Source: Heligmosomoides polygyrus polygyrus
Lineage: Eukaryota; Nematoda; Chromadorea; Rhabditida; Heligmosomidae
NCBI GenBank assembly: GCA_947396885.1
Contig: OX377205.1
Location: 24,229,407 to 24,293,406 of the forward strand
Direction of reading: 5' to 3'
Length of the DNA stretch: 64,000 nt
Each line of letters starts with the position of its first letter. The stretch's first letter is position 1. The position numbers and the translations under genes are program-made. Below are positions 36,501-48,429 of this stretch, piece after piece. The notes under the pieces are model-generated. The model saw only the letters and a list, made by a program, of their open reading frames with translations. It was not told the origin of the DNA and made no database searches.

Positions 36501-38999
36501 GCACAAAGCACTTCTAAAGAAGGTAACTATTTGAGGATGGTCAGAAGTAATATCGAGAGTTTTAAACTGTAGCATGGTTGCTAAGAATGACATCCAAACT
36601 ACTAAAACTGACTGTCTATTTTGATTCTATCTAAGGTGTTTTGAAGCAGAAGGCATCTCCAAAAGTATATGGCAAGACTGGTTTGAGGTCAGGGACTGGG
36701 AGAAACTCCACAGGAGACTCCGCAGCTCTGAAATTTTGAGTGTGATATGTTCGCATTCGAGCGAATTCAGGGTCATACGGTGGAATCTCATTCGAGCTGG
36801 TGTATGGTGTGAATGGTGCTCTGTTTCTATCACAAGGAATGCGTCATGGATAGAAAATTACGGTTTGAATGTCCCAGTTCCATTTAATTGCCCTTGATTA
36901 GGTGATTCAATAACGTACTTATGTCTTGCGAATCAAGCGTAGTGGTTTGGTGTCTTGGCCTAAATTTTCAGTCCTTTGCAGAATTCGCCACCCGGTACCT
37001 TACTCTTCCTCAAAAAAGCAAATGTGGTGTAGTGATCCATGTTCAAGCATATTTAGGGTTATGTTTAAAGCCAGAAAGGTCACATCACTTACTATTGGGT
37101 TGCACGATAATTAGTGCAGTTCTTCATATTTTTCAAAGTCAATTTATTTACATTAATAAATTACATAAATATGAAACATTTTGTTAGTTGACCTTTTGCC
37201 ATCTTTCGGTAAGTTAAAAAATTCCACATTCGAGAAGTCTTAGTTTTTATTAGGTTTTCCGGGAAGTTCTCAGCGTCTTGAGTGCTTCACTTTGAACTAC
37301 CATAACTTTTCAAATCTTATGCGATTTATTCGAGATAAACACGGTCCGAATTACCACATTTTTCTCAACGTCGCCAGTGGGTTTACTCCGTCAGCAAAAA
37401 AAAATTAGGTGGCCTAGATTCGACAAAATCCACGAGAGCTATTTTGGCATGGTTCTGATTGGTGAAGGTTTTAGCAGCGAGGAAGGGAACCGGTGTGGCT
37501 GAATGTTACACAGAGCGTATAAAAGACACTAAGTAAATCAGGCTTATTACCATCATTTACACAAAACATCCAATTACGTAGCTCTGCGAAAATGATAAGG
37601 CGAACATTTGACAGCTATCCAACGACGAGAATCTAAGATTGTGGATAGTTTTTCCCTAGACTAACAGAAGAGTGAATTTCAAAGACTAACTCGACATATG
37701 CACCCTTCTAACTCCTAGCGCGGGCGCCCTTTATCCTGTGATTCACACGCCTTACCACTCTTGCCTGGATGCGCTTCTGCCGAATGGATCAATCATTGCC
37801 TAAAGAGTCCTGCGTTGCAGTGGTCTGCTTTTTCGGTAGGTTTTTGTGTTGTTCCCCTTCTAACACGCCTCTCCACGCAGTAGTAGATGTCATCATCGAC
37901 AGCTCTAATAGCAGTTCTGGCAGTCCAACTCCCCGGCAACCTCTGCTTTCATGTAGCTACATACAAATTCTTCGCTGCGGCTACTCTCGGGTAAACTTTG
38001 TAGAATTGAGCCGTTCCTTCTTCCACCTTGAGATACAGTGTCCCATCCACCACCATTTTGCCCCCCGTTGGCATGACCTTATATAATCCGATCCTCATGA
38101 GCGTCACGTGGGGGTACGCTACAACCCCATCATCGACATCCATTTGACAACATTCTTATGACGTCACCAACGTTCATACCGTCCCTGTTGTACCACCCTT
38201 ACCCAAATGCGATTTTCATTTTTTACTTCTTAATCTGCGATAGGGAAAACAAGAATCATTGAGCTGCGCGCAATCTTTCAGAATGCTTCGCATTTCTGAT
38301 TATATCGTGGCGACCTTCGTGATTAGTCCTCCTCGGATTCCGTCACTTTCAAAAAGGAGTGCAGATTCCGATGTAGCGTATCCGCCGCATCTTCTTTCCT
38401 CGGGCGTTAAACCCTTCCATTTTCGTTCAATCTTAGTCCTCCTGAAGAGAAGATTACTACAAAGAATGAAAAAAGAGAACAGCTTGTAGCCGTTTCGTTC
38501 CCGATTGCAATTTGGAATGCATGTCATAAATGACTAAGGACATTCCCGGAGCAGGAGGGAGGTTCTTCCAAAAACATGCGAAAAATTAACTTGCCTGAAT
38601 TGCTTCACCACCAGGAAGTTACCGTGGCCCGCAATGTTTACTTTCAGATTTAAATATTTACTACCCATTTCTGTTTTCTACTTCGAATAGATTATCATTA
38701 ACCTTTTCAAGTTATCTTTACTCTAACGAAAGTTTCTGTTGTGAATGACATGAATATTATAAATCTATAGGTTAGATAACAATATGTCTATCTGTCGATT
38801 CACTACTCACTAAAGCCTAATCCACAAGCGAGTATTCACTAATCATACCGTCATCTGCGGGTCAAAAGACGTTACAAGCAACTCCTGAGGTCAGGTACCG
38901 GGGGAATTGGAAGCTAACCCTAAGGAAACCTGGTGAAAACTGACGACACGAACTCAAGCTAGTTATAGCAAACAAGAAAGAAGGGGAAAATGGGAAGAA
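36501..38999. other. Unassigned AT-rich DNA
   Basis: No gene or element recognised. A minus-strand open frame at 38143-37949 (64 codons) looks somewhat protein-like but has no supporting splice context or family. Confidence 0.4.
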
Positions 39000-39640
39000 G
39001 GGCTACGCTAGAAAAAAGGAGAGCCAGAACTCCCGGATGCCGTTAAAAGCGTTGGCTTCACTGTTCTCCAGTGATCTTTGACGATCCCGACTGCAAGAGG
39101 CGTGTGGCTTTCAACACCAATGATTCCCTGGGCGAACGGATGGGATAGACAAATTAGTCCCCAACCTCCTAACGATACAGACAAGAAATGCGACCGACTA
39201 GCCACCGCCCCGATCTGTGCGTCACCGAAGACCCAACTCGTGTCGGCAAAGAAATCCCGGCTGTTCGATCGTGGACCGCGATCGCTTGCCTAAGGTCTCA
39301 TGCATACTTCCCATCGCGGCGATGAGTCTTCCAGAGCGTGACGAGGTGATGTGGAGTTTTCAGCGCTCATCGCTCTGCAAGGGAACGCGACGGCGATCCA
39401 CCCGGGACAACGCTGAACACCGCGCGCTGCGCGAAAAAGTATGCCATGCCCGCGATGGGAAGCCATCGCGCATGCCAGCTGCCACTATTGCGGTGGCTGC
39501 GGTGAAGTTTCCTTTGACTATTCGGCCGCGCGCGGTGGAATCCTCATGAACTGGATGCCGCAATAGCATCGCGGCGAAGGAAGTATGCCCCGACTAAGGG
39601 ATCGCGGCTCCCGCTATATCCGACTGTGTTGGCCCCTCCT
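39000..39640. other. GC-rich island of unknown nature
   Basis: GC-rich sequence in AT-rich surroundings, with repeated GCGATGGGAAG/CATCGCG-type words, including the perfect short palindrome CGCGATGG-N4-CCATCGCG near 39454-39473. Open frames of about 110 codons lack family resemblance. Confidence 0.35.
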
Positions 39641-42600
39641 TGTCTCCGTTCGGACGGCCACGATCCGTAATCAAGAGAAGGCGACTCGTACAGAGAGTAT
39701 GAGGAGAGTGTCGACAGTGAGATAAAACACAGAACAAGCCACAGTCAATACCGCCGCAGGCGCTACTGTGGTCGAGGGGGGGGGCTATGTAGACGAGACC
39801 CGATATTGACACATCCAGCTTTCACTTAACATAAAAGTTAAAAGCGCAAACAAGGAAATGATGACGTCTACCATGAAAAGAACAACTTTTAACAGAACAA
39901 CATGAAGGAATTAGGAAACCCTCGTATGAGTACAAACGAGAAAATTTGACGAACATCACCCGTGAAAAGACTAACACTAACATTGAGAGGAAGCGTACTT
40001 CCATCTATGGCTGCAGTCCGAATTTAGGCGCGAAATCTACACGCGCGGAGGCGGAATGGCACCATGGCACCAGTCACTGAAGCCAGCTGCGTACTGCGTT
40101 GAGAGAAATCGGCAAGGCATGCAGTGCTGCTTGAGTTCACTTTTATGCTGAACACATAGATTTGAAACGGATTTTATGGGTGGGTCCTTCACTATTTGCT
40201 GTACTTTGTACTGATACCGTTCTTAAATAGGGGCGAATATAGGTGAATATGTCGCAGCATAATAGAAAGACTGAAGGAGCGATTTATTATCCAACCACTA
40301 ATTGGCGGCAAAAATGCGAAAACAAAGCGCGAAATAGCGACTCTTGAAATCGAAAACATTGCAGGACAAAGATAGACTCAGGTAAGAGGTAAATAAGGAC
40401 AGGTTTGACATTGTTGCTTAAGAAAATGACTCATTTAGGTTACATATCAGGAAGATAATCAAGGAAGAAGTTAGCAGAAGTGATCCAACGGATCCATCCC
40501 GCTCGCTCGTCAAGGGAATGTTGAAAATTAGAGAAGCGGCCCAGGAGTCATGCGTCAAGCTCCGAAACTTAGACGAGTGGTTCGTGCGCCAACCCCGAAA
40601 CTTGGAAGGCAGTGTAAATATGCAATATATTGTGTACAGTTGCAACGAACAACGAAGCACAATGTCGTTTGATGTCTTACAAGTATGTGTCAAGAACTCG
40701 TTAGAGACCCTTCTCCCGCGCTCAAAATTTTTTCCACCATTACGATGTACAACTGCAACAATACTAGTGCAATAAGTGGAATACAGATGCAACGAACAAC
40801 AAAAAACACAAAGTCAATAAAGCGTCGACCATGAAAAGCATGCGTTCAAGTAGCGCGCAAGCGAGTCGACTGCAAAGCTCCCTGTGAATCAGCGCTATCG
40901 CTTATAACAGTTAGGCTCCCATGTAAGAGTCAAGCGAGTAAATGCTGGTTTAGCCGGAAAGACTGAGTTCTATAGATAGAGCACAATCGACACTGAGTGA
41001 ATCAACACTTTCTTACCACCAATTGCAGAAAACACGGAAATGCGCAACACTGCGAAAACAAGAACGCAAAACCGCTGTCTACAAAGGAATCTGTGAATCT
41101 GGAGTCTTTCCCCTGAGCTGAAGATGTGTGAACCCCGAAACAGATTAACCCAACAAATGAACACTTCGAGCAACGACAATAAAAGATCTTTGTATTCTCT
41201 TCATAAGATGAGTGTCCCTTCGATTATCACTGGCGCAAAAATCGAGGTTTAAAAGTAGTACTTTAAAGTAGTACTTTGATGAAACTGCATTCTGTGGCGC
41301 AACTCTAATCTCAATGCTACTGCGACCTAGTTCCTTCCCCGGTAGGGACTAGTGATGGGCGCAATTACTGAGCATTCGCGAGTGAGAATTGTGGAGAGTG
41401 AGAATTCCCAATGGCATGGAAAATAATTCGGTGCAATCCCAAAGGGAGCACCTTATATTGGGTTGTAAATAAATAAAAGTTGAAGTAAAACACATGCAAT
41501 ATAATGTAACACAATGCTCACCTGTTGTGTTGCAATAAGAATAAGACCTCTTGTCGCAAGTGGATGGATGAAATTCAATTATAATTAATTGGAAAGGCTC
41601 AGCGGATATTCTCATTCAAATCTACCGGCTGCCGGCTACCGTAGTGCGTGCGCGTCGACTGTTTCACTGTAGAGGCGATAGGAAGAGTTGGCCTGCGTAC
41701 GCCTGCGTAGTACTTTCATTTGTCATCGTTTCATTTGTTGTTATTATTGCTTTATTCATTTTGTTATTGCTTTGCCTTCCCCGGGGAGCTCTGGGATTAG
41801 GGTGAAGACTCACGCCAAGAGCATGAGGGGTAGGACGCAAGATAAACCCCCTTTAGGATTGCACCAATAATTCATTCTTTGCCTTACACTATCCAAACGT
41901 GTTTAAAATCTGGATGGTTCTGGCTAAGGCGATTCTAACTGTGCACAACTTTTCTAGAGGTGACAAGAACAAAGAGTTGTATCGAAGAGATAGAAAGGAT
42001 GTGACTCGCGCCTCCTGCGGCGGTTTTCTCCAATTTTTTCCAGTTTGAAAAAACGATGCAGCTCAATATTTGAATATTATATCGAGCAGCGGAATAGGTA
42101 TAAGTTCACAAGAGTGTGGAGAAGTTGAATAGATTAATGTGGATAGTATCGCTACACTCGCATAATTGTTCTCGACCAACCAAACTGGCTCTGCCCCTTC
42201 AACCGTTTCGGGGGAGCAAGCTGAAAATATAAAGCGACTGCTGGCGCAGATCCTAGAATCGATATCGTGTACGCGATGGGCTATTCCGCGAACGCGGCGG
42301 TGTTCTTTTTCTTCCTTTCTCTTGGCGTTTGCCAACTATTTTGGATTATTTCTAACGTTTTCTATATCGTTCTGCGTGTCTATTGTTTTGCCCAAGTATC
42401 GTGTTTGTACTTTCTGCTCTAGCAGTGTTTTTGTCTATGCTTTCGCTCATAGCAGGCTAACAATACAAGGCTATCGATATTCAAGTGCTTGCGAATTCAA
42501 ACAATTTTGTAGCTGTTTCGATATTTTTGCAGATAATGTTAGCAAGTGCAATTGCTGCAATTGCTCTTGGTCACGGCTCTACACTACCGCTTCCAACAGT

Positions 42601-43021
42601 GAGTAATCCTCTTGAAAGGCCTCCAGAATGGCGCAATATCCTGCATCCACAGCCAATGGTATAACCCGCAGAAGAGAACAATGAGGTACTGTCACAAGAA
42701 GGACATACGGTAGGCTAAATACCACGTGCCAGAATATATATAATTATATAAAGATTATTAGAGTATTGACTAAAAGAGCAGCTTTAGGTGAACACTTAAT
42801 TAGCCAGCGGAGCCGTTCATAACCTCACGAGATGTCAAGTCATAGAGCTGGTAATTAGAATATACCACCTTATGAAAAATAACTTGATGATTAGCAATAG
42901 GATAGGTGTGCCGCCTTGTTTTAGGTACATCAACAACCGCAGAAAATTCGACAGGCAATTGGCTTAGTTAACATGGATAGTAGCTCCCAACTTATCTCTT
43001 CTTGAAACATCGGCCTTGTAA
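39641..43021. other. Unassigned AT-rich DNA
   Basis: Contains only short frames without recognisable domains. The longest (42166-42606, 146 codons) is hydrophobic and Cys/Ser/Phe-rich, typical of chance translation of AT-rich DNA. Confidence 0.4.
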
Positions 43022-43270
43022 GTTGTTACTGTTAGTATATTTGTGCCACACGAGGTTCTTAGGTGGACAACTTTTTTCAGCAGCGTCTGACGTTTCGACG
43101 TCCCGTCGTCTTCAGTGGCCAATGTCAACCGTTGAGGGCTACAAGACGAACATATGCCCTCAACGGTTGACATTGGCCTCTGAAGACGACGGAACGTCGA
43201 AACGTCAGACCCTGCTGAATAAAGTTGTCCACCTAAGAACCTCGTGTGGCACAAATATACTAACAATAAC
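43022..43270. repeat. Long foldback element, 249 bases
   Basis: Inverted arms of about 115 bases (left starting GTTGTTACTGTTAGTATATT, right ending AATATACTAACAATAAC) enclose a loop of about 16 bases near 43140-43155. As expected for a palindrome, both strands give near-identical translations (LLLVYLCHTRFLGGQL). No coding role is suggested. Confidence 0.9.
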
Positions 43271-43689
43271 ATGGATAGTTGATACCACTACTACTATGAT
43301 ACCTAGGTGGACTTCGTTCTCAATTTTTCTGTTATATAGCGTCATTTTTTCGGGGTTCTTGTTGTAGGCAAATCAGGGTTCCACCCTGTTCTGATTTATA
43401 GAATTCCGGATAATGAGTTACGCTATAGCTTCTCTTACCAACAAACGAGCTCACGCTCACACCACAAGGTTTATCGTTGCGTACGTTGCGTAGGTTGCTT
43501 TAGAAAAGGATAATACACCAAGATTAAGGTCAGCTCAGTCAGTCACTAGTCTAGGCTAATTGTAGAGCACATTGCTGAGTAAAATCATTGTTTAAAGTTA
43601 CGAGAGAAGTGGAGTTTGGGAGCAATCCTGAGGCTCTTAATCATTTCTGCAACCCGATGACGTAGGTGAAAGAAAATACTAAACGTGTG
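43271..43689. other. Unassigned DNA upstream of LINE
   Basis: No recognised feature. It may include the untranslated 5' part of the LINE that follows. Confidence 0.4.
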
Positions 43690-43906
43690 TTATGGGGTGA
43701 GTGCAATTCTCGTTCCATAACCGTTGTGAAAGAAATAAGGTTTCTCAAGTTTACAGAAGATACCCAAGTTTGAGTCTTCGCCCATCAGAATCTCAGCTGC
43801 GTACCTCGCGACTCCGCGTTCTTCCTTCGCTCCACCTTCGAAGAAGCACAAAAGGCCACTGCTGTTCGATCCTGGGACGCCAGACAGGGATCAAGTACTC
43901 GCAAAC

Positions 43907-44680
43907 TTGTTCACTGACTGTCCCACTAGCGATTTCCCACCTTATGTTAAGCTCATCCTTGACTCCCTGATCGACACCGGGGAAGAACTCAAAACTCTGA
44001 AGGACTTATGCTCAAAGATTGTTGAAGAGAACTCCAGTCTGAGGGCAGAAAATGCCCATTTATGCCAGCTTTTGATGCAAGCTAGTGTACCTTCAAGCTC
44101 GGCTCCTCAATCGCTCTCTCAGTCTCCCTCTCATTCTGCCACACAATGTATTGCCCCATCGCTTATGCTTGTAAATGAATTCGAAAGGAAGCGCTCTATT
44201 GTATTGTCCGGTGTTCCTGAGTCCTCTGCTTCCTCATCTGTTGAAAGAGCGTCTCATGATACTAAGCTGGTCCATTCTCTCGTCTTAGATTTTCTGAATA
44301 TGCTCTGTTTATAGAATAGGACGTCCTGATGGTAATCACGCGAGCCTCATCAAGGTCCTGCTGCCTTCCTCCAAATTTCAGGAGGTAGCGGTTAGACGCG
44401 CCTCACGGCTGCGCTCCTTCTTTCACAAGGGAGTCTACCTCTGGCCCTCCCTTACGAAAGAGGAAAGGGAGCGCAGGCGTGAGGAGCGTCTAGCTAGAAA
44501 GCAAGCGTTGCCTACCAATAACATTACTGCCTCCAATCTCAATGCCAATGCCAATGTCAACGTTGTCAATGCTTCTGCATCGCATTCCTCTCCTACCTCG
44601 GATCCTGTTATTGCCTCCAACCTCTGTGCTCCCCCTATCAATGCCTCCGTCTCGCTGTCCCAGCCGCAAGGAAACGTCTA
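43907..44680 (+). pseudogene. LINE ORF1 with frameshift
   Basis: 43907-44314 is open: a coiled-coil-like leader (LIDTGEELKTLKDLCSKIVEE through LRAENAHLCQLLM), a Ser-rich linker, then NEFERKRSIVLSGVPESS and a helix ending VLDFLNM. A frameshift near 44312 moves the rest to another frame: RIGRPDGNHASLIKVLLPSS, RSFFHKGVYLWPSLTKEE, RERRREERLARK and an Asn/Ala-rich tail. This matches the RRM-like ORF1 architecture of CR1-like LINEs. Confidence 0.8.
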
Positions 44681-44752
44681 GACGCTCTGCGGAATCGTGT
44701 TCTTGGTTGTTGTCGCTCAAAGTATGAGTTTACTTCTTCATGCCATGGAGAT

Positions 44753-47666
44753 TTGTTTACGTCGCTTTGCAGTGTAAACTCCGTTCCAGCAAATTTTGCT
44801 CCCAGTACAAGCCCCTCACAAAATTTCGGTCAGTCTTGCTTAGGATTACCAGTTTCACACCATTCCACCCGTTTTCCAATTATTAACTGTCTTCTTCTTA
44901 ATGTTCGCTCCTTGGTCAAAAACGCTGATGCACTTGCTTTCACTCTTACACTAGGGGACTTTGACTTGGTATTCTTGACCGAAACCTGGCTGCGTAACTC
45001 AGTTGAACTTTCAGCCATAATTGGGCATGCTGGGCCACTCTACTCTGGACTAAGACAAGACAGGTCTTGTAAAAAGTGTGGTGGTGTGCTAATGCTTTAC
45101 AAGAATTACATAAATGCCACCTCAATCTTTGAGGAATCCTACGAGATTCCAGATTCCTACGAGATTCTTATTACGGATGTTTTCCTTGGCTTCAGAACAA
45201 CCAGATTCATCCTGCTTTATCGTACTCCTAGCTGTCCCTCGGTTTCTTCACACCGATTTCTAAAGGCTATTAGTGACCATTGCACTTGCGCCCTCCCGTT
45301 GTCGACCTTGGTGACTTCAACCTCAATGACATCGATTGGAGTGATACCCAAACCCCTCAGCTTACACTTTGGTCTCCAAGGATTTTATTAATTTCTTAGG
45401 AGCTCACGATCTTCTTCAATTGGTTCTTAAACCTATTCGGTAAAATCGTTTCTAGATCTAGTGTTTTGCAACGTTCCCAGCTTGGTTAAAAACTTGATTG
45501 TTGGTAGCCCCATAGGTAACTCTGACCACGCTAGGGTAGTGTTTCAACTCAACTTACCTAAAGCGCGCCCCAATTTTACTACCAGGAAAGACTATCCCTC
45601 AGCGGACTACCGTGTTATACGTGAGTACCTGGATTCCATCGATTGGCTCGGTTCATTCATCTCCCTTAAATCCATGGATGAAATGTATAAAATGTTCATC
45701 GCCATCTTACATCACGTTATAGAGATGCACGTACCCATGGTTAAAGTTGATGCGCGTCCCACCAAGCTGTCGGGATACTTGCAAAGAATGCTTTTAAAAC
45801 GGGACAGAATGTGGCTAGCTACTCTCCAGCAGGGTGGGTCAACGACCGTTGATTTCAATAAGTACAACAGCCATCTGAATAAGAAGCTGGCCAGATACTA
45901 TGAACACGTTACTATAGCTATACTATAGCTTCTAATAGCATTTCCAAATTCCATAGGTTGATTAGTTCTTGTCTATAAGCAAGGTCTAAAATACCTAGCT
46001 TAGCTATGGGTTCGCGCACTCGGATAGTGATAAAGCTGAAGCACTTGCTCGAGAATTCAGAAATAACTTTGGCCATAGACCTCACGACCCTCCTGAGTGC
46101 TCTTTCGGCCCCGCTCAATCAAGCATGTCTAACGGGGCTTGGTTCTACAAAGAGGATATTATAAAATTGCTCTCTGCTTACCCCAATTCCTTTACCGAAG
46201 CTCCAGACTTGATCCCTTTATTCTTCGTTAAAAGGGTTCTATTCCAAATCGCCTATCCCTTGGAGTTCCTTTTTAACCTCTCTTACTGTAGAGGTGAGGT
46301 CCCCTAGCGGTGGAAACACTCTTTTATTGTTCCGGTCCCTAAGAAACCTCCCTTTAATCTGCCTCAAAAATATCGACCAATCAGTATTACGTTCATGTTC
46401 GCAAGGATCTTTGAAAAAATTCTTAAGAAACAGATACTTCAACACCTGTACAACAACCGCATCATTCCCTACTGCCAGCATGGTTTTAGCCGTGGCAAAT
46501 CATCTGAAACGGCTCTTCTTTCTTCCGTCAACGATTGGACCGAAGCGTTGGACCTCAGACATCATGTTCACGTTATATACTTTGACTTTGCTAAAGCATT
46601 TGACAAGGTTCCCCCACGACCTACTATTACGCAAGCTCATCTCGGTCGGAATTCACCCCCGGATTGTTCAATGGCTTCAGGACTTCCTTTCAGATCGTAC
46701 CATCCAAGTACGGGTAAGCAAAGATAGTTGAGCAGTTTATAATGTTCTTTCTGGCGTTCCTCAAGGTAGTGTTCTCTCCCCCGTCCTATTTTCTGTATTC
46801 ACTGCTGACCTCCCTGCCTCAGTCCCCCCTTCCGTTTCCTGTGTCAGGTATGCCGACGATCTGAAAATTTATAGGGTGGTTAACTCCGGTCCCGATAAGG
46901 ATATCTTGCAATCCGCTATAGATGGCGTGGTGGCGTGGTCGCACTCTCATGGCCTACCTCTTGCTGTGCATAAAACTGCGGTTCTCTCGTTGGGGTCTGG
47001 TCAAACGGACTCCAGGTACAGGATTAATGGTCAGGGCCTTATTCAGGTAAAGTAAATCAGAGACCTGGGTTTCATTATCAATGACAAACTCAATTTCTCG
47101 AATCACCGTAGTTCCATACCTACCAAAGCCCACGCTCGTATCTACGACTTATTCAAAGCTCTTAGCACTAAAGACCCGCTTGTGCTCGTCAAAGCGTACA
47201 AAACACATGTCCGGCCTGTAGTCTAAAATGGCACTTCGGTATTCAGTCCTTACCTCAAAAAGGATATTGCACTGTTAGAAAACGTCCAAAACAATTTTAC
47301 CAGGAAACTAGTTCTGCGCTGCAGCGGTCTGCATTATAGTAATATCCCCGACGGGGTTGAGAGGCGACAACGGCTGGATTTGCACAGCCTAGAAAGCAGA
47401 CGTAATAAGTACACCTCCTTTTAGCTTTCAAGATCCTTCACGGGCTCATCTCAGTTCCGTCAAAAATGTTCTTCATCCTGGTCCAGTCCAGGACTAGAGG
47501 GGGGAGACACAAACTTGCGACACAGGCTTCTCGTACGAATGCCAGGTTAAAGTTCTTCTCAGTCAGAGTTGTCCCTGCCTTCAACTCCTTAATCGCTCAA
47601 GGTTGCCTAGGTTTCAAACTCAGCACTTTCAAAAATTTCCTCAAGAAACCGGTTATACCTCAGTAA
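44753..47666 (+). pseudogene. LINE ORF2 (endonuclease-reverse transcriptase), broken
   Basis: Endonuclease: CLLLNVRSLVKNADALA, FDLVFLTETWLRNSV, then after a frameshift near 45298 VVDLGDFNLNDIDW, and LIVGSPIGNSDHARVVF. Reverse transcriptase: FARIFEKILKKQILQHLYNN, QHGFSRGKSSETALL, HVIYFDFAKAFDKVP, LSGVPQGSVLSPVLF and an intact YADD (46849-46860), then LAVHKTAVLSLGSG and the C-terminal FFSVRVVPAFNSLI. Stops at 46729-46731, 47053-47055 and about 47222, plus frameshifts, make it non-functional despite the intact catalytic motif. Confidence 0.87.
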
Positions 47667-47906
47667 GACTCAATTTTTTCACTATTTCAGCTTTCTTTTT
47701 CTTGTCCAATGCCGGCGTAGTTGCTCTTCCTGAGTATTTTGATTTTTGATCTTTGAACTTCGCTTGAATCGAGCTGTTTCTCCTTTTTTATTTTTCGTCT
47801 CACCGGTTGTTTCTATTTTGATTCGTCTGTTACTTGTGTTAGTGTTGTCATATTATTTGCGCCCACCTTTGAGTGGACGCCTATAGATAAAGATAAAGAT
47901 AAAGAA

Positions 47907-48420
47907 GCAGGAGTTGAGAAACGACTCGTCGCGTGCCAGTTTTACCTGAATGGAAGAATTTAGGAAACCTTGGGCCGACGCACACGATAGGGAACATTTA
48001 CGTAAGACATGCATCAAGTACATGTGCATCAAATATACAACTACCGGCAGGAATATGCTTATGTTTTGTAGCGCAAGAAGAGAAAGAGGAGATACTGGTT
48101 TTCCTTTACAACTGTGGAAAAATCAGGCAAATTATCCAGCGGTGAATTCTTCCGAATTAACACTTCTCTTCATTAATGAATATCCCTTTTAGGATCATCG
48201 ATCCATCATAGTGGAGAAGCGGCTACGGTGCACCACGTTCCGGCCTCCATCGCGTTCCGTGCCAAATTTCGCAATTTCTACAAGTATGGAACTACACGGA
48301 TACTATCCAGAAGAAATCGTTGAGGCTGACCCGTTAAATTTTTAAATTTTTGACCAGTAAGCAATAACGAAGACCATCGGCCACGGCCATCGTCACCACT
48401 ACCGTAGTGATCGTCACACC
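47907..48420. other. Unassigned DNA between LINE and gag-like gene
   Basis: No recognised feature. Possibly the 5' flank of the following retroelement. Confidence 0.35.
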
Positions 48421-48429
48421 AGCACGAGG

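Larger units (their letters stand above)
43690..47906 (+). mobile_element. CR1-like LINE, plus strand, near full length, decayed
   Basis: ORF1 (43907-44680), then endonuclease and reverse transcriptase (44753-47666), a 3' untranslated region with the short hairpin-like CACCTTTGAGTGGACGCC, and a 3' tail of GATAAA/AGATAA repeats at about 47885-47906. A short-repeat tail instead of poly(A) is typical of CR1-type LINEs. The 5' boundary is approximate. Confidence 0.88.

Noticed and set aside
37949..38143. Minus-strand 64-codon frame that looks protein-like (GGKMVVDGTLYLKVEEG)
   Set aside because: No recognised family and no supporting flanking exons; too short to claim as a gene.
41351..41375. 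AGTGATGGGCGCAATT resembling a hAT terminus
   Set aside because: No matching inverted end or 8-bp duplication found within several kb.
42166..42606. 146-codon hydrophobic frame, possible membrane protein
   Set aside because: Composition is that expected from AT-rich DNA and there is no family resemblance or intron structure.
42964..43367. Two similar proteins read from opposite strands
   Set aside because: They are the two readings of one palindrome, not a duplicated gene.
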